This document shows, piece after piece, positions 14,581 through 22,006 of a stretch of 28,030 nt of DNA; position 1 is the first letter of the stretch, and each line of letters begins with the position of its first letter. The notes beneath the pieces were generated by a model. The model had not been told where the DNA came from. It saw nothing but the letters and a program-made list of their open reading frames with translations, and searched no databases. The stretch spans positions 1-28,030 of the forward strand of contig URNC01000008.1 in assembly GCA_900549065.1 (NCBI GenBank), written 5' to 3'. A program made the position numbers and the translations under genes. Origin of the DNA: an uncultured Collinsella sp. (GTDB taxonomy: Bacteria; Actinomycetota; Coriobacteriia; Coriobacteriales; Coriobacteriaceae).

Positions 14581-14720
14581 CTACTCGGCAAACGCATTAC
14601 CGACGCTGTTGCCACCCACATGCGTCTCGACCAGGGTAAGGTCGGGATTGAACACGACAGTGTCGGCGTCGCGCCCCGGCATAATGCTACTGCACTTGTC
14701 GTCGACATGAGCTGGCAACC
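14581..14720 (-). pseudogene. 3' fragment of nagA (N-acetylhexosamine-6-phosphate deacetylase)
   Basis: Reading leftward to the TAG at 14581-14583, the frame encodes AHVDDKCSSIMPGRDADTVV and continues through a LVETHVGG segment to SVGNAFAE. This aligns with the last 43 or so residues of the intact NagA at 17439-18608 (SAHIEDKCGSIMPGRDADFVV). Roughly the first 345 codons are absent. The fragment begins within 30 bases of the kinase stop codon and lies in the same frame, so the 5' part was deleted up to the kinase gene. It has no start or ribosome site. Divergence from the intact copy suggests a second, separate nagA rather than a recent duplicate. Confidence 0.88.
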
Positions 14721-14745
14721 GATGCCGGGGCCGCAGCACAAGCTC

Positions 14746-15681
14746 CTACAGCTCGGTCACGACAACGCCGTTGTAAACCTCGTCCCAACGATCCATAACC
14801 AAGTGGCCAGTCATGGGATCCATGGCATTGAGCTTGCCGCAGGTGTTGGCGGTACGCAGCACCGTCTCGTCGTCGGCTCCGGCAGCAATCGCATGTGCGA
14901 AGCCGGCAATGGTCGAATCGCCAGAGCCCGTAGCGTTAACGGCGGGGATATCGGGGGTCTTGGCGCGGAACGCACGGCCGTTATGGAAACCAACGGAGCC
15001 GGCAGCGCCCATAGATACGACGACCCAGGGGATATCGGAGAAGCGGGCGTCAGAGGCGAGCGCGGAACGGAGCTCGTCCACATCGTCGGTGGTAAAGCTC
15101 GTGCCCAGAAGGCCGTTAATTTCGGTCAGGTTAGGCTTAACCAGCTCAGGCTTGACCTCGGACTTGAGCGCAGCCTCGAGCGAGGCGCCCGAGGTATCGA
15201 GCAGCACCTTGGCGCCGGCGTTCTCTGCAATGCCCGTGATCTTGGCGTAGTAGTCCGCCTCGACGCCGCGGGGCAGCGAACCCGAGATGGTAACGACATC
15301 GGCCTTGCTCGCAAGCTCGGCGAACTTGGCGGTAAAGGCATCGAGCTCCTCGGGGGCAATCGTCGGGCCGCTCTCGAGCAGCTCGGTCTGGTTGCCGGCG
15401 TGGAGGATGTTGAGACAAATGCGAGTCTCGCCCTTGATGGGCACAAAATCATTCTTAATGCCGTTGGCATCCATGAGCTCGGCCATATAGGCGCCCATAT
15501 GACCACCAAGCAAGCCGGTTGCCACGACATCGTCGCCCAGCTGGCCCAGGACGCGGGCCACGTTGAGGCCCTTACCGCCGGCGGTCTTTTCGGGCGTCAC
15601 GCGGTTGACGTCGTCGATAATGAGCTCATCGAGCTGATAGCGCGTATCGACGGACGGGTTCATCGTAACGGTGAGGATCAT
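14746..15681 (-). CDS. lacC: PfkB-family sugar-phosphate kinase, likely tagatose-6-phosphate kinase (LacC-like)
   Basis: A 311-residue ribokinase-fold enzyme of the LacC/FruK/PfkB group. It begins MILTVTMNPSVD, has the substrate motif GGKGLNVAR (35-43), SGSLPRG near residue 135, and the ATP/anion-hole motif NATGSGDS with catalytic Asp255. LacC phosphorylates tagatose-6-phosphate to the 1,6-bisphosphate. FruK (1-phosphofructokinase) is very similar, so the assignment rests partly on neighbours: lacX-like and nagA sequences here, and LacG and AgaS elsewhere in the window. ATG at 15681 follows AAGGAGCTAGAA; a longer frame to 15720 is unsupported. No aldolase adjoins. Confidence 0.82.
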   Translation of the reverse strand: MILTVTMNPSVDTRYQLDELIIDDVNRVTPEKTAGGKGLNVARVLGQLGDDVVATGLLGGHMGAYMAELMDANGIKNDFVPIKGETRICLNILHAGNQTELLESGPTIAPEELDAFTAKFAELASKADVVTISGSLPRGVEADYYAKITGIAENAGAKVLLDTSGASLEAALKSEVKPELVKPNLTEINGLLGTSFTTDDVDELRSALASDARFSDIPWVVVSMGAAGSVGFHNGRAFRAKTPDIPAVNATGSGDSTIAGFAHAIAAGADDETVLRTANTCGKLNAMDPMTGHLVMDRWDEVYNGVVVTEL

Positions 15682-15740
15682 TTCTAGCTCCTTATCTCGC
15701 AGGCTCCTTATGCCTTGCAAAACGAATTGGCTACATGCGA

Positions 15741-16622
15741 CTACAGAATCTCGATTGTGAACGAGCGCACGATGGTTTCTTTGGGCTTGGCGATAAGGCA
15801 GCCGCGCTTGTGCTCAAGCACGTCATCCTCATCGGAACAGGTCGAGAGGCCGCCCCAGGGCTCAACTGCCACAAAATCACCCTCGGGCTTGCTCCACACA
15901 ATGAGGTACGGGAAGCCCTCAAAGCTCAGGCGAACACCCTTGTCCTCGCCCTTTTTGGAAAGCGTGACCTGACGGCTCTCGAGCACGTCAAAGATGGTCT
16001 CCGCAAAATCGAAGAGCTCATGTGACAGAGGCAGCGTCTTTCCCACCATGGGGTTCTTGGAGCGGTTGGTCACGTCAATCAATCCGGTCGAGGGAACGGC
16101 GGTGCAGAGCTCCGCAGCCTCGTCTTTCTCAAAACGCAACTCGTAGTCCGTATAGGCCTCGCCCTCGTCGAGCGGACACCTAAAGCCGGGGTGTCCACCG
16201 ATAAAGAAAGGCATGTCCTCGGTGCCCTCGTTGGTAACCTCATAGGAGACACGCACGGCGGCGTCCTCGAGCGTATAGCGGGCGACAAGTTTAAACGGAT
16301 ACGGATAATCGCTCAGCAGCGCGGCGTTATCCTCGGATGCCAGGCACATAGCCAGCTCGTTTGTGCTTTGGCTCAACAGCTTCCACTCCTGCTTGCGCGC
16401 AAACCCATGGCGGGCGAGCTTCACATGATGTCCGGCAAACGTCATGGCGCTGTTATCGCGCAAACCTCCGCAAATCGGGAAGCAAATCGGTGCCTGGCCG
16501 GACCACACGGCGGGATCGCCCTGCCACAAGTACTCGCGACCTCCAGCCTCAATCGAGGTAAACGAACCACCGGCCGTGGAGACCTTGATAGAAATCGAAT
16601 CGTTGGAGAGAGCGTATTCCAT
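15741..16622 (-). CDS. Aldose 1-epimerase family protein, LacX-like
   Basis: A 293-residue galactose-mutarotase-fold protein of the LacX/YeaD type, different from the GalM at 11717. It starts IKVSTAGGSFTSIEAGGREYLWQGDP, has CFPICGGLRDN and HGFARKQEW (catalytic-His region), FFIGGHPGFRCPL and a VAVEPWGGLSTCSDEDD end. LacX lies next to lac genes in lactococci, and here it leads an operon with a LacC-like kinase 60 bp downstream. It would interconvert anomers of galactose or its 6-phosphate. CGAAAGGATGAACA precedes the ATG. It is divergent from the flavodoxin gene. Confidence 0.85.
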   Translation of the reverse strand: MEYALSNDSISIKVSTAGGSFTSIEAGGREYLWQGDPAVWSGQAPICFPICGGLRDNSAMTFAGHHVKLARHGFARKQEWKLLSQSTNELAMCLASEDNAALLSDYPYPFKLVARYTLEDAAVRVSYEVTNEGTEDMPFFIGGHPGFRCPLDEGEAYTDYELRFEKDEAAELCTAVPSTGLIDVTNRSKNPMVGKTLPLSHELFDFAETIFDVLESRQVTLSKKGEDKGVRLSFEGFPYLIVWSKPEGDFVAVEPWGGLSTCSDEDDVLEHKRGCLIAKPKETIVRSFTIEIL

Positions 16623-16778
16623 TGTTCATCCTTTCGAACAACTGCTTTTTGCTCGCAAGAACCCGTCTCGGCCCTGACCAAAGGACAAACCCGCACGTTC
16701 ATCGATGCGTCCGGTTTCCCAGCCATGCAACGGGGTACCATACAGACATTGATGCAATTACAGCTGAAAGGCCTTCTT

Positions 16779-17363
16779 ATGCGAACCATCATCCTTTATG
16801 CCTCACACCACCACGGCAATACGAAAAAGCTCGTGGACGCCATCGTCGAGGCGCACCCCGAGATCGATACCCTCGACGTGAAGTCACTCGGTAAAAACGA
16901 GTACCCCGACCTGCACGAATACCATCTGATCGGTGTCGCCACGGGCATCTATTACTCCGAGATCGACAAGGACATGGCACGCGTGCTCACGAACGTGCTG
17001 CAGCCGCAGGACAAGGTGTTTGGCCTTATGACCTACGGTGGCAAAAACAAGTGGTACGGCAAGGATATCGATGGCATCTGCCGCATGAGGCAGGCCATCT
17101 TTATGGGCGTCTACGGCTGTCCCGGCTTTGATACGTGGGGGCCGTTCAAACTCACCGGCGGCGTCCAGAAGGGACACCCGACCGCTGAGGAAATTAAGGG
17201 CGCCGTCGACTTCTTCGACAAGATCGAAGACGAGTATGGCGACATCATCGTCGAAGAGTACGCCAAGCGCGAGAAGCGTCTAGCATACGAAAAGGAGCAT
17301 CCCGCGGGGGGTCTTGTGGCCGGCGTCAAGCGCACGGCAAAGAAGATCGTTAACAAGCTGTAA
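16779..17363 (+). CDS. Flavodoxin family protein
   Basis: A 194-residue FMN-binding electron-transfer protein. The N-terminal strand and phosphate loop read TIILYASHHHGNTKKLVDAI, like the S/T-x-x-x-GNT loop of flavodoxins. YLIGVATGIYYSEID-like and GLMTYGGKN segments supply the isoalloxazine loops. After about residue 150 there is a basic tail (KREKRLAYEKEHP, then KRTAKKIVNKL), unusual for a short flavodoxin and perhaps a binding surface. ATG at 16779 follows GAAAGG and gives a start directly at the first strand. It stands alone between divergent lacX and convergent nagA. Confidence 0.85.
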   Translation: MRTIILYASHHHGNTKKLVDAIVEAHPEIDTLDVKSLGKNEYPDLHEYHLIGVATGIYYSEIDKDMARVLTNVLQPQDKVFGLMTYGGKNKWYGKDIDGICRMRQAIFMGVYGCPGFDTWGPFKLTGGVQKGHPTAEEIKGAVDFFDKIEDEYGDIIVEEYAKREKRLAYEKEHPAGGLVAGVKRTAKKIVNKL

Positions 17364-17395
17364 CTGTTAAGGTGCTTTTGAGCGTTTAACCCATA

Positions 17396-17434
17396 CGGCG
17401 GGTCCGAGCAGATTCGGGCCCGCCGTCTTTTTCT
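17396..17434. terminator. Bidirectional terminator between flavodoxin and nagA
   Basis: ACGGCGGGTCCGA (17396-17408) pairs with TCGGGCCCGCCGT (17415-17427), a 13-bp stem with one G-U pair. It is followed by CTTTTTC on the plus strand. The genes converge here. Confidence 0.85.
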
Positions 17435-17438
17435 ATCG

Positions 17439-18608
17439 TTAATCGGTAAAGGCGTTGCCGACGCTCTGGCCGCCAACATACGTCTCGACGAGGGTGAGCT
17501 CATGGTCGAACACGACAAAGTCGGCGTCGCGACCCGGCATGATGCTGCCGCACTTATCCTCGATGTGCGCAGAGCGAGCCGGCACCTCGGTTGCCATGCG
17601 AATGGCGATATCAGCGCTGGCGATGCCCCAATCGACAATGTTCTTGACGCCCTGGGCAAGCGTGAGCACCGAGCCGGCAATGCTTTTGCCGTCGGCGAGC
17701 CAGCACAGGTTGTCCTTCATGATGACGTCCATGCCACCACTGGTGTAGCTGCCCTCGGGCATGCCGCCGCAGCCCAGGCAGTCGGTGATGAGCACCGTGT
17801 GCTGCCAGCCCTTTGCCTGCAGCAGTGCCTTGATGGCGGCAGGGTTTACGTGCTTGCCGTCACAGATGATCTCGGCGTAGGTCTCGGGCGTGGACATGGC
17901 AGCACCCACGACACCGGGCTCACGGTGATGCAGACCGCGCTGGCCGTTATAGGTATGCGTAAAGCAGCTGGCACCGGCATTGATAGCGGCGATGCACTCA
18001 TCGTAGGTGGCGTCGGAGTGACCGATGCTGGTCACCACGCCCTTGGCGTTCAGAGCAGCCGCATAAGCAGCGGCACCGTCGCACTCGGCGGCCATGGCGC
18101 TCTTAACGATGCGACCGCCCGCAGCCTCCTGCCACTGGTCGAAAACCTCCTCGGAGGGGTCAATCAGGTAAGCGGGGTTCTGCGCGCCCACGTGCTTCAT
18201 GGTAAAGAAGGGGCCCTCCAGGTAGATGCCCTGAATGCGGGCACCGCAGAAGTCGGGGCCGCGGCCCTCGTCCGCCTTGGCGATAGCAGCGCAGGCGTCC
18301 TTGATCTGTTCGACGCCATCGGTGAACGTCGTGGGCAGCCAGCTGGTGGTACCGCGACGGGCGAGCTCGGTTGAGCTGATATCGATGCCCTCGGGATCGT
18401 TATCGGTAGTTGAGTGGTTGTAGAAGCCATGGATGTGAGTATCGACCATACCCGGTGCGATCCACGATCCCGTGTAGTCCTTAATCTCGCAAGAGGGCTC
18501 GTCGGCCTGCCAGGCGCCAAAAACGCCATCCTCGACCATAAGATAGCCGCCCAGTTGCGGGCCTGCCGGCAAGAAGAACTTGTCAGCCTTAATTGCGTAC
18601 GTGCTCAT
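17439..18608 (-). CDS. nagA: N-acetylhexosamine-6-phosphate deacetylase (NagA/AgaA)
   Basis: A 389-residue TIM-barrel amidohydrolase that removes acetate from GlcNAc-6-phosphate or GalNAc-6-phosphate. Metal and catalytic residues are present: HIH (58-60), Glu131 in YLEGPFF, His197 in SIGHSD, His218 in FTHTYNG, and the catalytic Asp276 in LITDCLG. GLHHREPGVVGAA is the substrate loop. It lies just downstream of agaS on the same strand, so GalNAc-6-phosphate is the likely substrate. ATG at 18608 has GGAG five bases upstream; a GTG at 18614 is possible. A diverged 3' fragment of a second copy is at 14581. Confidence 0.92.
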   Translation of the reverse strand: MSTYAIKADKFFLPAGPQLGGYLMVEDGVFGAWQADEPSCEIKDYTGSWIAPGMVDTHIHGFYNHSTTDNDPEGIDISSTELARRGTTSWLPTTFTDGVEQIKDACAAIAKADEGRGPDFCGARIQGIYLEGPFFTMKHVGAQNPAYLIDPSEEVFDQWQEAAGGRIVKSAMAAECDGAAAYAAALNAKGVVTSIGHSDATYDECIAAINAGASCFTHTYNGQRGLHHREPGVVGAAMSTPETYAEIICDGKHVNPAAIKALLQAKGWQHTVLITDCLGCGGMPEGSYTSGGMDVIMKDNLCWLADGKSIAGSVLTLAQGVKNIVDWGIASADIAIRMATEVPARSAHIEDKCGSIMPGRDADFVVFDHELTLVETYVGGQSVGNAFTD

Positions 18609-18670
18609 ATGCACTCCTCGCTTCTAAAGCAGTTGACTGTGGTAATGCTTATACCCAGCTCACGTAAAAC

Positions 18671-18707
18671 AAAAAGCGCCCGCCCGCCGTTATGAGCGGA
18701 CGGGCGC
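18671..18707 (-). terminator. Terminator after agaS
   Basis: On the minus strand GCGCCCGTCCGC (18707-18696) pairs with GCGGGCGGGCGC (18687-18676), with one G-U pair, then TTTTTG. nagA therefore lies beyond a terminator and may be read by partial read-through or its own promoter. Confidence 0.85.
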
Positions 18708-18725
18708 CCTTACAGGGGGACGCGA

Positions 18726-19892
18726 TTAAGCGGTGAAGGGGTGAATCGTCACGCCCTTAACCACGCGGTTGACCGTGCCGGTGGGGCTCGGCGTATCGGG
18801 CGTGTTGCCCACGCGGACGGAGTTGAGCAGGCTGATAGCCTGGGCAAACATCACGAACGGCAGAGCAAGGTAACCCTCGGGAAGTGCCTCGTAGCCCTTA
18901 AAGGTGAAGGACTCACCCTCATAGACGGTGGCACCTTCCTGCTGAACGGCGATGGTGTGCTGAGCGATCTCGTCGACACCGATCTCGTTGAGGATGTCGA
19001 TGTCGTACTGACGGGTGTAGGCGTCGTTGTTGACGAACACGAAGACGAGCGTCTTATCGTCGACGAAGGACTTAGGTCCGTGACGATAGCCCATGGAGGT
19101 GTCGTAGGAAGTAGCGACCAGACCGTGAGCGAGCTCGAGGATCTTGAGCTGGCTCTCCTGAGCAAGGCCACCGAAGGAGCCAGAACCCAAGTAGGTCACG
19201 CGGTTGAAATCGCCAGCCAGGTAATCGGCGATCTCGGGCTCACGGGAGATGACCTCCTCGCCCATCTTGGCAATCGTCTCGACCCACTCGGCCTTCTGCT
19301 CGTCAGAGGCAGTGTCGAAAATAAGGGTGGAGAGCAGGGTCATGCAGGAATAAGAACCGGTCATGGCGAAGCCCTTGTCGTTGGCGCGCGGAATGAGCAG
19401 CGTCAGCGCATTGGGATCATCGGCAGACTCGACGGCAAGCTTGCCCTCGGGAGCGCAGGTGATGTTGAGGAACTTGACGTTGTGGACGAGCTCCTTGGCA
19501 ACGGCAACGGCGGCAAGGCTCTCGGGGCTGTTGCCAGAGCGGGCAAAGGAAACCACGAGCGTGGGATCCTCGGCGCGCAGGAAGTCGCGCGGGGCGCTCA
19601 CGATGTCGGTCGTGGCGATGGGCTTAAAGTCGTAGAGATCAGTGTTGCCAGCGTGACGCAGGTACGGGGCGCAGGTATCGCCAACGTAGTCGGACGTACC
19701 GGCACCGGTGAAGACAACGGACAGACGACCCTCGCCCATAGCGCGAGCCTCGGCCAGGAAGGCCTCGATGGCCTCCTTGTTCTCGCGATAGATGTTGAGC
19801 GTATCACGCCAAAGCTCGGGCTGCTGAGCAATCTCGGCCGTGGTGATCTGGGCGCCGAGCTCGGTGAGCTCCTCGACACTCTTCTCGAACAT
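18726..19892 (-). CDS. agaS: Galactosamine-6-phosphate deaminase/isomerase (AgaS, SIS domain)
   Basis: A 388-residue protein with two SIS sugar-isomerase domains. The first carries FTGAGTSDYVGD (61-72) and SFARSGNSPESL (115-126), the phospho-sugar-binding loops; the second has YLGSGSFGGLAQES and SYDTSMGYRHGPKS. AgaS converts galactosamine-6-phosphate to tagatose-6-phosphate and ammonia. The C-terminal TPSPTGTVNRVVKGVTIHPF is typical of AgaS rather than of GlmS or Gcd-type SIS proteins. AGAGGTATTAGAA precedes the ATG. It follows the GntR gene, and a TGGT-N4-ACCA operator lies in its promoter. Confidence 0.9.
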   Translation of the reverse strand: MFEKSVEELTELGAQITTAEIAQQPELWRDTLNIYRENKEAIEAFLAEARAMGEGRLSVVFTGAGTSDYVGDTCAPYLRHAGNTDLYDFKPIATTDIVSAPRDFLRAEDPTLVVSFARSGNSPESLAAVAVAKELVHNVKFLNITCAPEGKLAVESADDPNALTLLIPRANDKGFAMTGSYSCMTLLSTLIFDTASDEQKAEWVETIAKMGEEVISREPEIADYLAGDFNRVTYLGSGSFGGLAQESQLKILELAHGLVATSYDTSMGYRHGPKSFVDDKTLVFVFVNNDAYTRQYDIDILNEIGVDEIAQHTIAVQQEGATVYEGESFTFKGYEALPEGYLALPFVMFAQAISLLNSVRVGNTPDTPSPTGTVNRVVKGVTIHPFTA

Positions 19893-19931
19893 TTCTAATA
19901 CCTCTCTCTAGAAGTAATCCTCTGACGTGCA

Positions 19932-19967
19932 ATTATACACTTCGGTTGGTTATCTGGTAGTAACCAG
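19932..19967 (-). promoter_or_regulatory. agaS promoter with GntR-type operator
   Basis: On the minus strand a consensus -10 TATAAT (19937-19932) lies 40 bp from the start codon. CTGGTAGTAACCAG (19954-19967), a perfect CTGGT-N4-ACCAG palindrome, covers the -35 region. The same word recurs in front of the mannose-type PTS (24247). HutC-type GntR regulators bind TGGT-N4-ACCA-like sites, so the neighbouring regulator is the probable ligand. Confidence 0.75.
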
Positions 19968-20006
19968 TTAAATGCAAAGAATCACCATATGGAAACGATG
20001 CGAGCA

Positions 20007-20738
20007 CTAGTTACTGCGCTGGTGGTAAACCTTGTATTTAAACTGATCGGCACGAGCAACCGAGAGTGTGTACTCCACTACCTCGTTTGACTCGTTATAC
20101 GTAGTCCTGACCAAATCGAGCACAGGCGAGCCCTCGACAATTCCCAAAAGGTGGGCATCGGTGGGACGGGCTATGCTCGCATAGAACTCCTCTTCGGCCA
20201 CGCGAATCTTTTGCTGAAAGTCCTGCTCAATCACATCGTAAAGCGGCTTACGCTCCAGCAGCGGTCGCTTTAGGGACAGAAATTGACGAACCGGTAGATA
20301 GCTGCGTTCGACCATCATGGGCATGTTGTCGGCAGAGCGAAGGCGCTTGAGCTTAAAAATGCGATCACCGATGCGCAATCCCATATGCTCGGCCAGATTC
20401 TTATCGGCCTCCATCTCGCAAAACTCGAGAATCGTGGTCTCGGGTTCTCGACCCATCGCGCGCATCTGCTCGGTAAAGCTGTAGGACTGCATAAGATTGG
20501 TTGCTTTTGCCGAACGGTCGGTCACAAAGGTACCGCGACCGTGCTGCCGAACCACCAGTCCTAAACGCTCCAGTTCCTGCAGAGCCAGGCGTACCGTAGT
20601 GCGCGAGAGACCATAGCGCTCCGAAAGTTCGCGCTCGGAAGGAATCATGTCACCGGCGCGATATTCATGGTCAATCTTTTCGGTCAGAATATCGACCAGC
20701 TGATCGTACAGCGGTTGCTTACGCGCTCCGATCGCCAT
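20007..20738 (-). CDS. GntR/HutC-family regulator with UTRA domain (AgaR/NagR-like)
   Basis: A 243-residue regulator. The N-terminal winged helix (about 8-73) has the GntR signature IPSERELSERYGLSRTTVRLALQELERLGLV and RQHGRGTFV. The C-terminal UTRA effector domain (about 95-235) has LKRLRSADNMPMMVERSYLP and LDLVRTTYNESNEVVEYTLSVARADQFKYK. Such proteins sense amino-sugar phosphates such as GlcN6P or GalNAc-6P. It lies between the PTS and agaS, and matching operators are found at both. A GGGAGGATAGG site precedes the ATG. Confidence 0.92.
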   Translation of the reverse strand: MAIGARKQPLYDQLVDILTEKIDHEYRAGDMIPSERELSERYGLSRTTVRLALQELERLGLVVRQHGRGTFVTDRSAKATNLMQSYSFTEQMRAMGREPETTILEFCEMEADKNLAEHMGLRIGDRIFKLKRLRSADNMPMMVERSYLPVRQFLSLKRPLLERKPLYDVIEQDFQQKIRVAEEEFYASIARPTDAHLLGIVEGSPVLDLVRTTYNESNEVVEYTLSVARADQFKYKVYHQRSN

Positions 20739-20823
20739 CCTATCCTCCCTTTTGCTCGAATTCGGCTAACTACCTAGGGTGTTATGCATTATCTGTCTGC
20801 CACACCCGAATCATTAAGAAAAC

Positions 20824-20857
20824 AAAAGCCGCGCGCTCTTTCGAGCACGCGGCTTTT
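20824..20857. terminator. Terminator of the mannose-type PTS operon
   Basis: AAAAGCCGCG (20824-20833) and CGCGGCTTTT (20848-20857) form a perfect 10-bp stem with an inner GCTC/GAGC pair. The A- and T-rich ends make it usable on both strands. It separates the PTS operon from gntR. Confidence 0.85.
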
Positions 20858-20881
20858 AACATACACATGGCTTAAGGGGTC

Positions 20882-20910
20882 GGGGTGTGAGCCGCGTAGG
20901 GACACACCCC
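20882..20910 (-). other. Hairpin just after the EIID stop
   Basis: GGGGTGTG (20882-20889) and CACACCCC (20903-20910) form a perfect 8-bp stem. It has no T-run, and the true terminator is 25 bp further on. It may protect the 3' end of the message. Confidence 0.45.
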
Positions 20911-20923
20911 TCAAGCTAGAGCC

Positions 20924-22006
20924 TTACCAGATGCTCGGCCAGAGACCAAGCGGGCCAGCGCCCAGGATGCCAAGGACGAAGAGCAGGAGAATGCCCTTGG
21001 TCGGGGTCCAGCTGTGCTTAGCGAACATGTAGTAAAGCAGCAGCGTAAGCATAAGCGGGACGAGCTTCGGGACGATGGTGTTGAGGGTGTCGGCAACAGA
21101 GAAGTTGACCGGATCCTCGGTAACGGTGCCGTAGGTCACGGACTCCATGCCGTTACCCAGATCGGTGACGCCGCACTCGACAGCGTTGCCGTCGGCATCG
21201 GAAGCGGTAAGGGCGTTGCCGTCCTTATCGGTCATGGCGATGGTACCGGCCTCAGCGGTCTCGGTATCGATGCCCTCCATACCGGTGAAGTTCTCGGCCT
21301 CCTTCTCGGAGACGATCACGGTAGTAGCGGAGAGACCACGGGTGGTGCCGTTGGGGATCTGGAGGTTGATCTGGGTGCCACCCATGGTGACGACCAGGCA
21401 ACCGACGACGAAGACGCCCATGATGGAAGCGGCACGCGTGAAGGCCTGCATGTTGGCGGTCAGAGCGTCAATAGCGCTGGTGCCAAGCTTGTAAGACCAG
21501 TTCATGAGCCAGAAGCGCAGAGCGAACTGGACGACGTTGAAGATCACCAGGAAGATGATCGGTGCAGCGGCGTTGCCGTTGATGGCCATGTTGGAGGTGA
21601 TGCCGGCCGTGATAGGCACGAGCGTCAGCCAGAACAGGGCGTCACCGATACCACCGAGCGGGCCCATTGCGGCGACGCGGACGGCGCGGATCGTGGGGAT
21701 GTCAACCTTGTTCTGCTCGAGCGAAAGCACGATGCCCATAACAAAGGTGACAAGGAACGGGTGGGTGTTGAAGAACTCCAGGTTGTGGCTCATGGAAGCC
21801 GCGAGGTCGTTCTTGTTGGTGTGGATCTTCTCCAGACCGGGGATGATGGAGTAGAGCCAGCCAGCGGCCTGCATGCGCTCGTAGTTGAACGATGCCTGCA
21901 GGAAGCAGGAGCGCCAAGCCATCTTGTTGAGGGTCTTCTGGTCGAGCTGCGGAGCAGGAGTGAGATCCTCGTAGTGCTCCGGGATCACATACTCATTAGA
22001 TGCCAT
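20924..22006 (-). CDS. PTS EIID, mannose family, with a long extracytoplasmic insert
   Basis: A 360-residue membrane subunit that, with EIIC, forms the sugar channel. The family N-terminus (LNKMAWRSCFLQASFNYERMQAAGW), MGPLGGIGDALFW and the C-terminal hydrophobic helices are intact. EIID proteins are usually about 260-305 residues. Here residues 218-302 form an acidic, soluble stretch between GGTQINLQIP and LNTIVPKLVPL, the position of a short loop in ManZ that faces outside. ATG at 22006 is supported by GGAGGTGACTTCGAAG inside the end of the EIIC gene, overlapping it by 11 bp. Context points to GalNAc or galactosamine. Confidence 0.88.
   Translation of the reverse strand: MASNEYVIPEHYEDLTPAPQLDQKTLNKMAWRSCFLQASFNYERMQAAGWLYSIIPGLEKIHTNKNDLAASMSHNLEFFNTHPFLVTFVMGIVLSLEQNKVDIPTIRAVRVAAMGPLGGIGDALFWLTLVPITAGITSNMAINGNAAAPIIFLVIFNVVQFALRFWLMNWSYKLGTSAIDALTANMQAFTRAASIMGVFVVGCLVVTMGGTQINLQIPNGTTRGLSATTVIVSEKEAENFTGMEGIDTETAEAGTIAMTDKDGNALTASDADGNAVECGVTDLGNGMESVTYGTVTEDPVNFSVADTLNTIVPKLVPLMLTLLLYYMFAKHSWTPTKGILLLFVLGILGAGPLGLWPSIW

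Noticed and set aside
14301..14741. A 146-codon minus-strand frame over the nagA remnant
   Set aside because: It is a different frame from the one showing NagA homology and runs into an unrelated frame of the YhcH gene.
18741..19898. A 385-codon plus-strand frame over agaS
   Set aside because: It mirrors agaS codon for codon on the other strand, and no ribosome site or family pattern is present.
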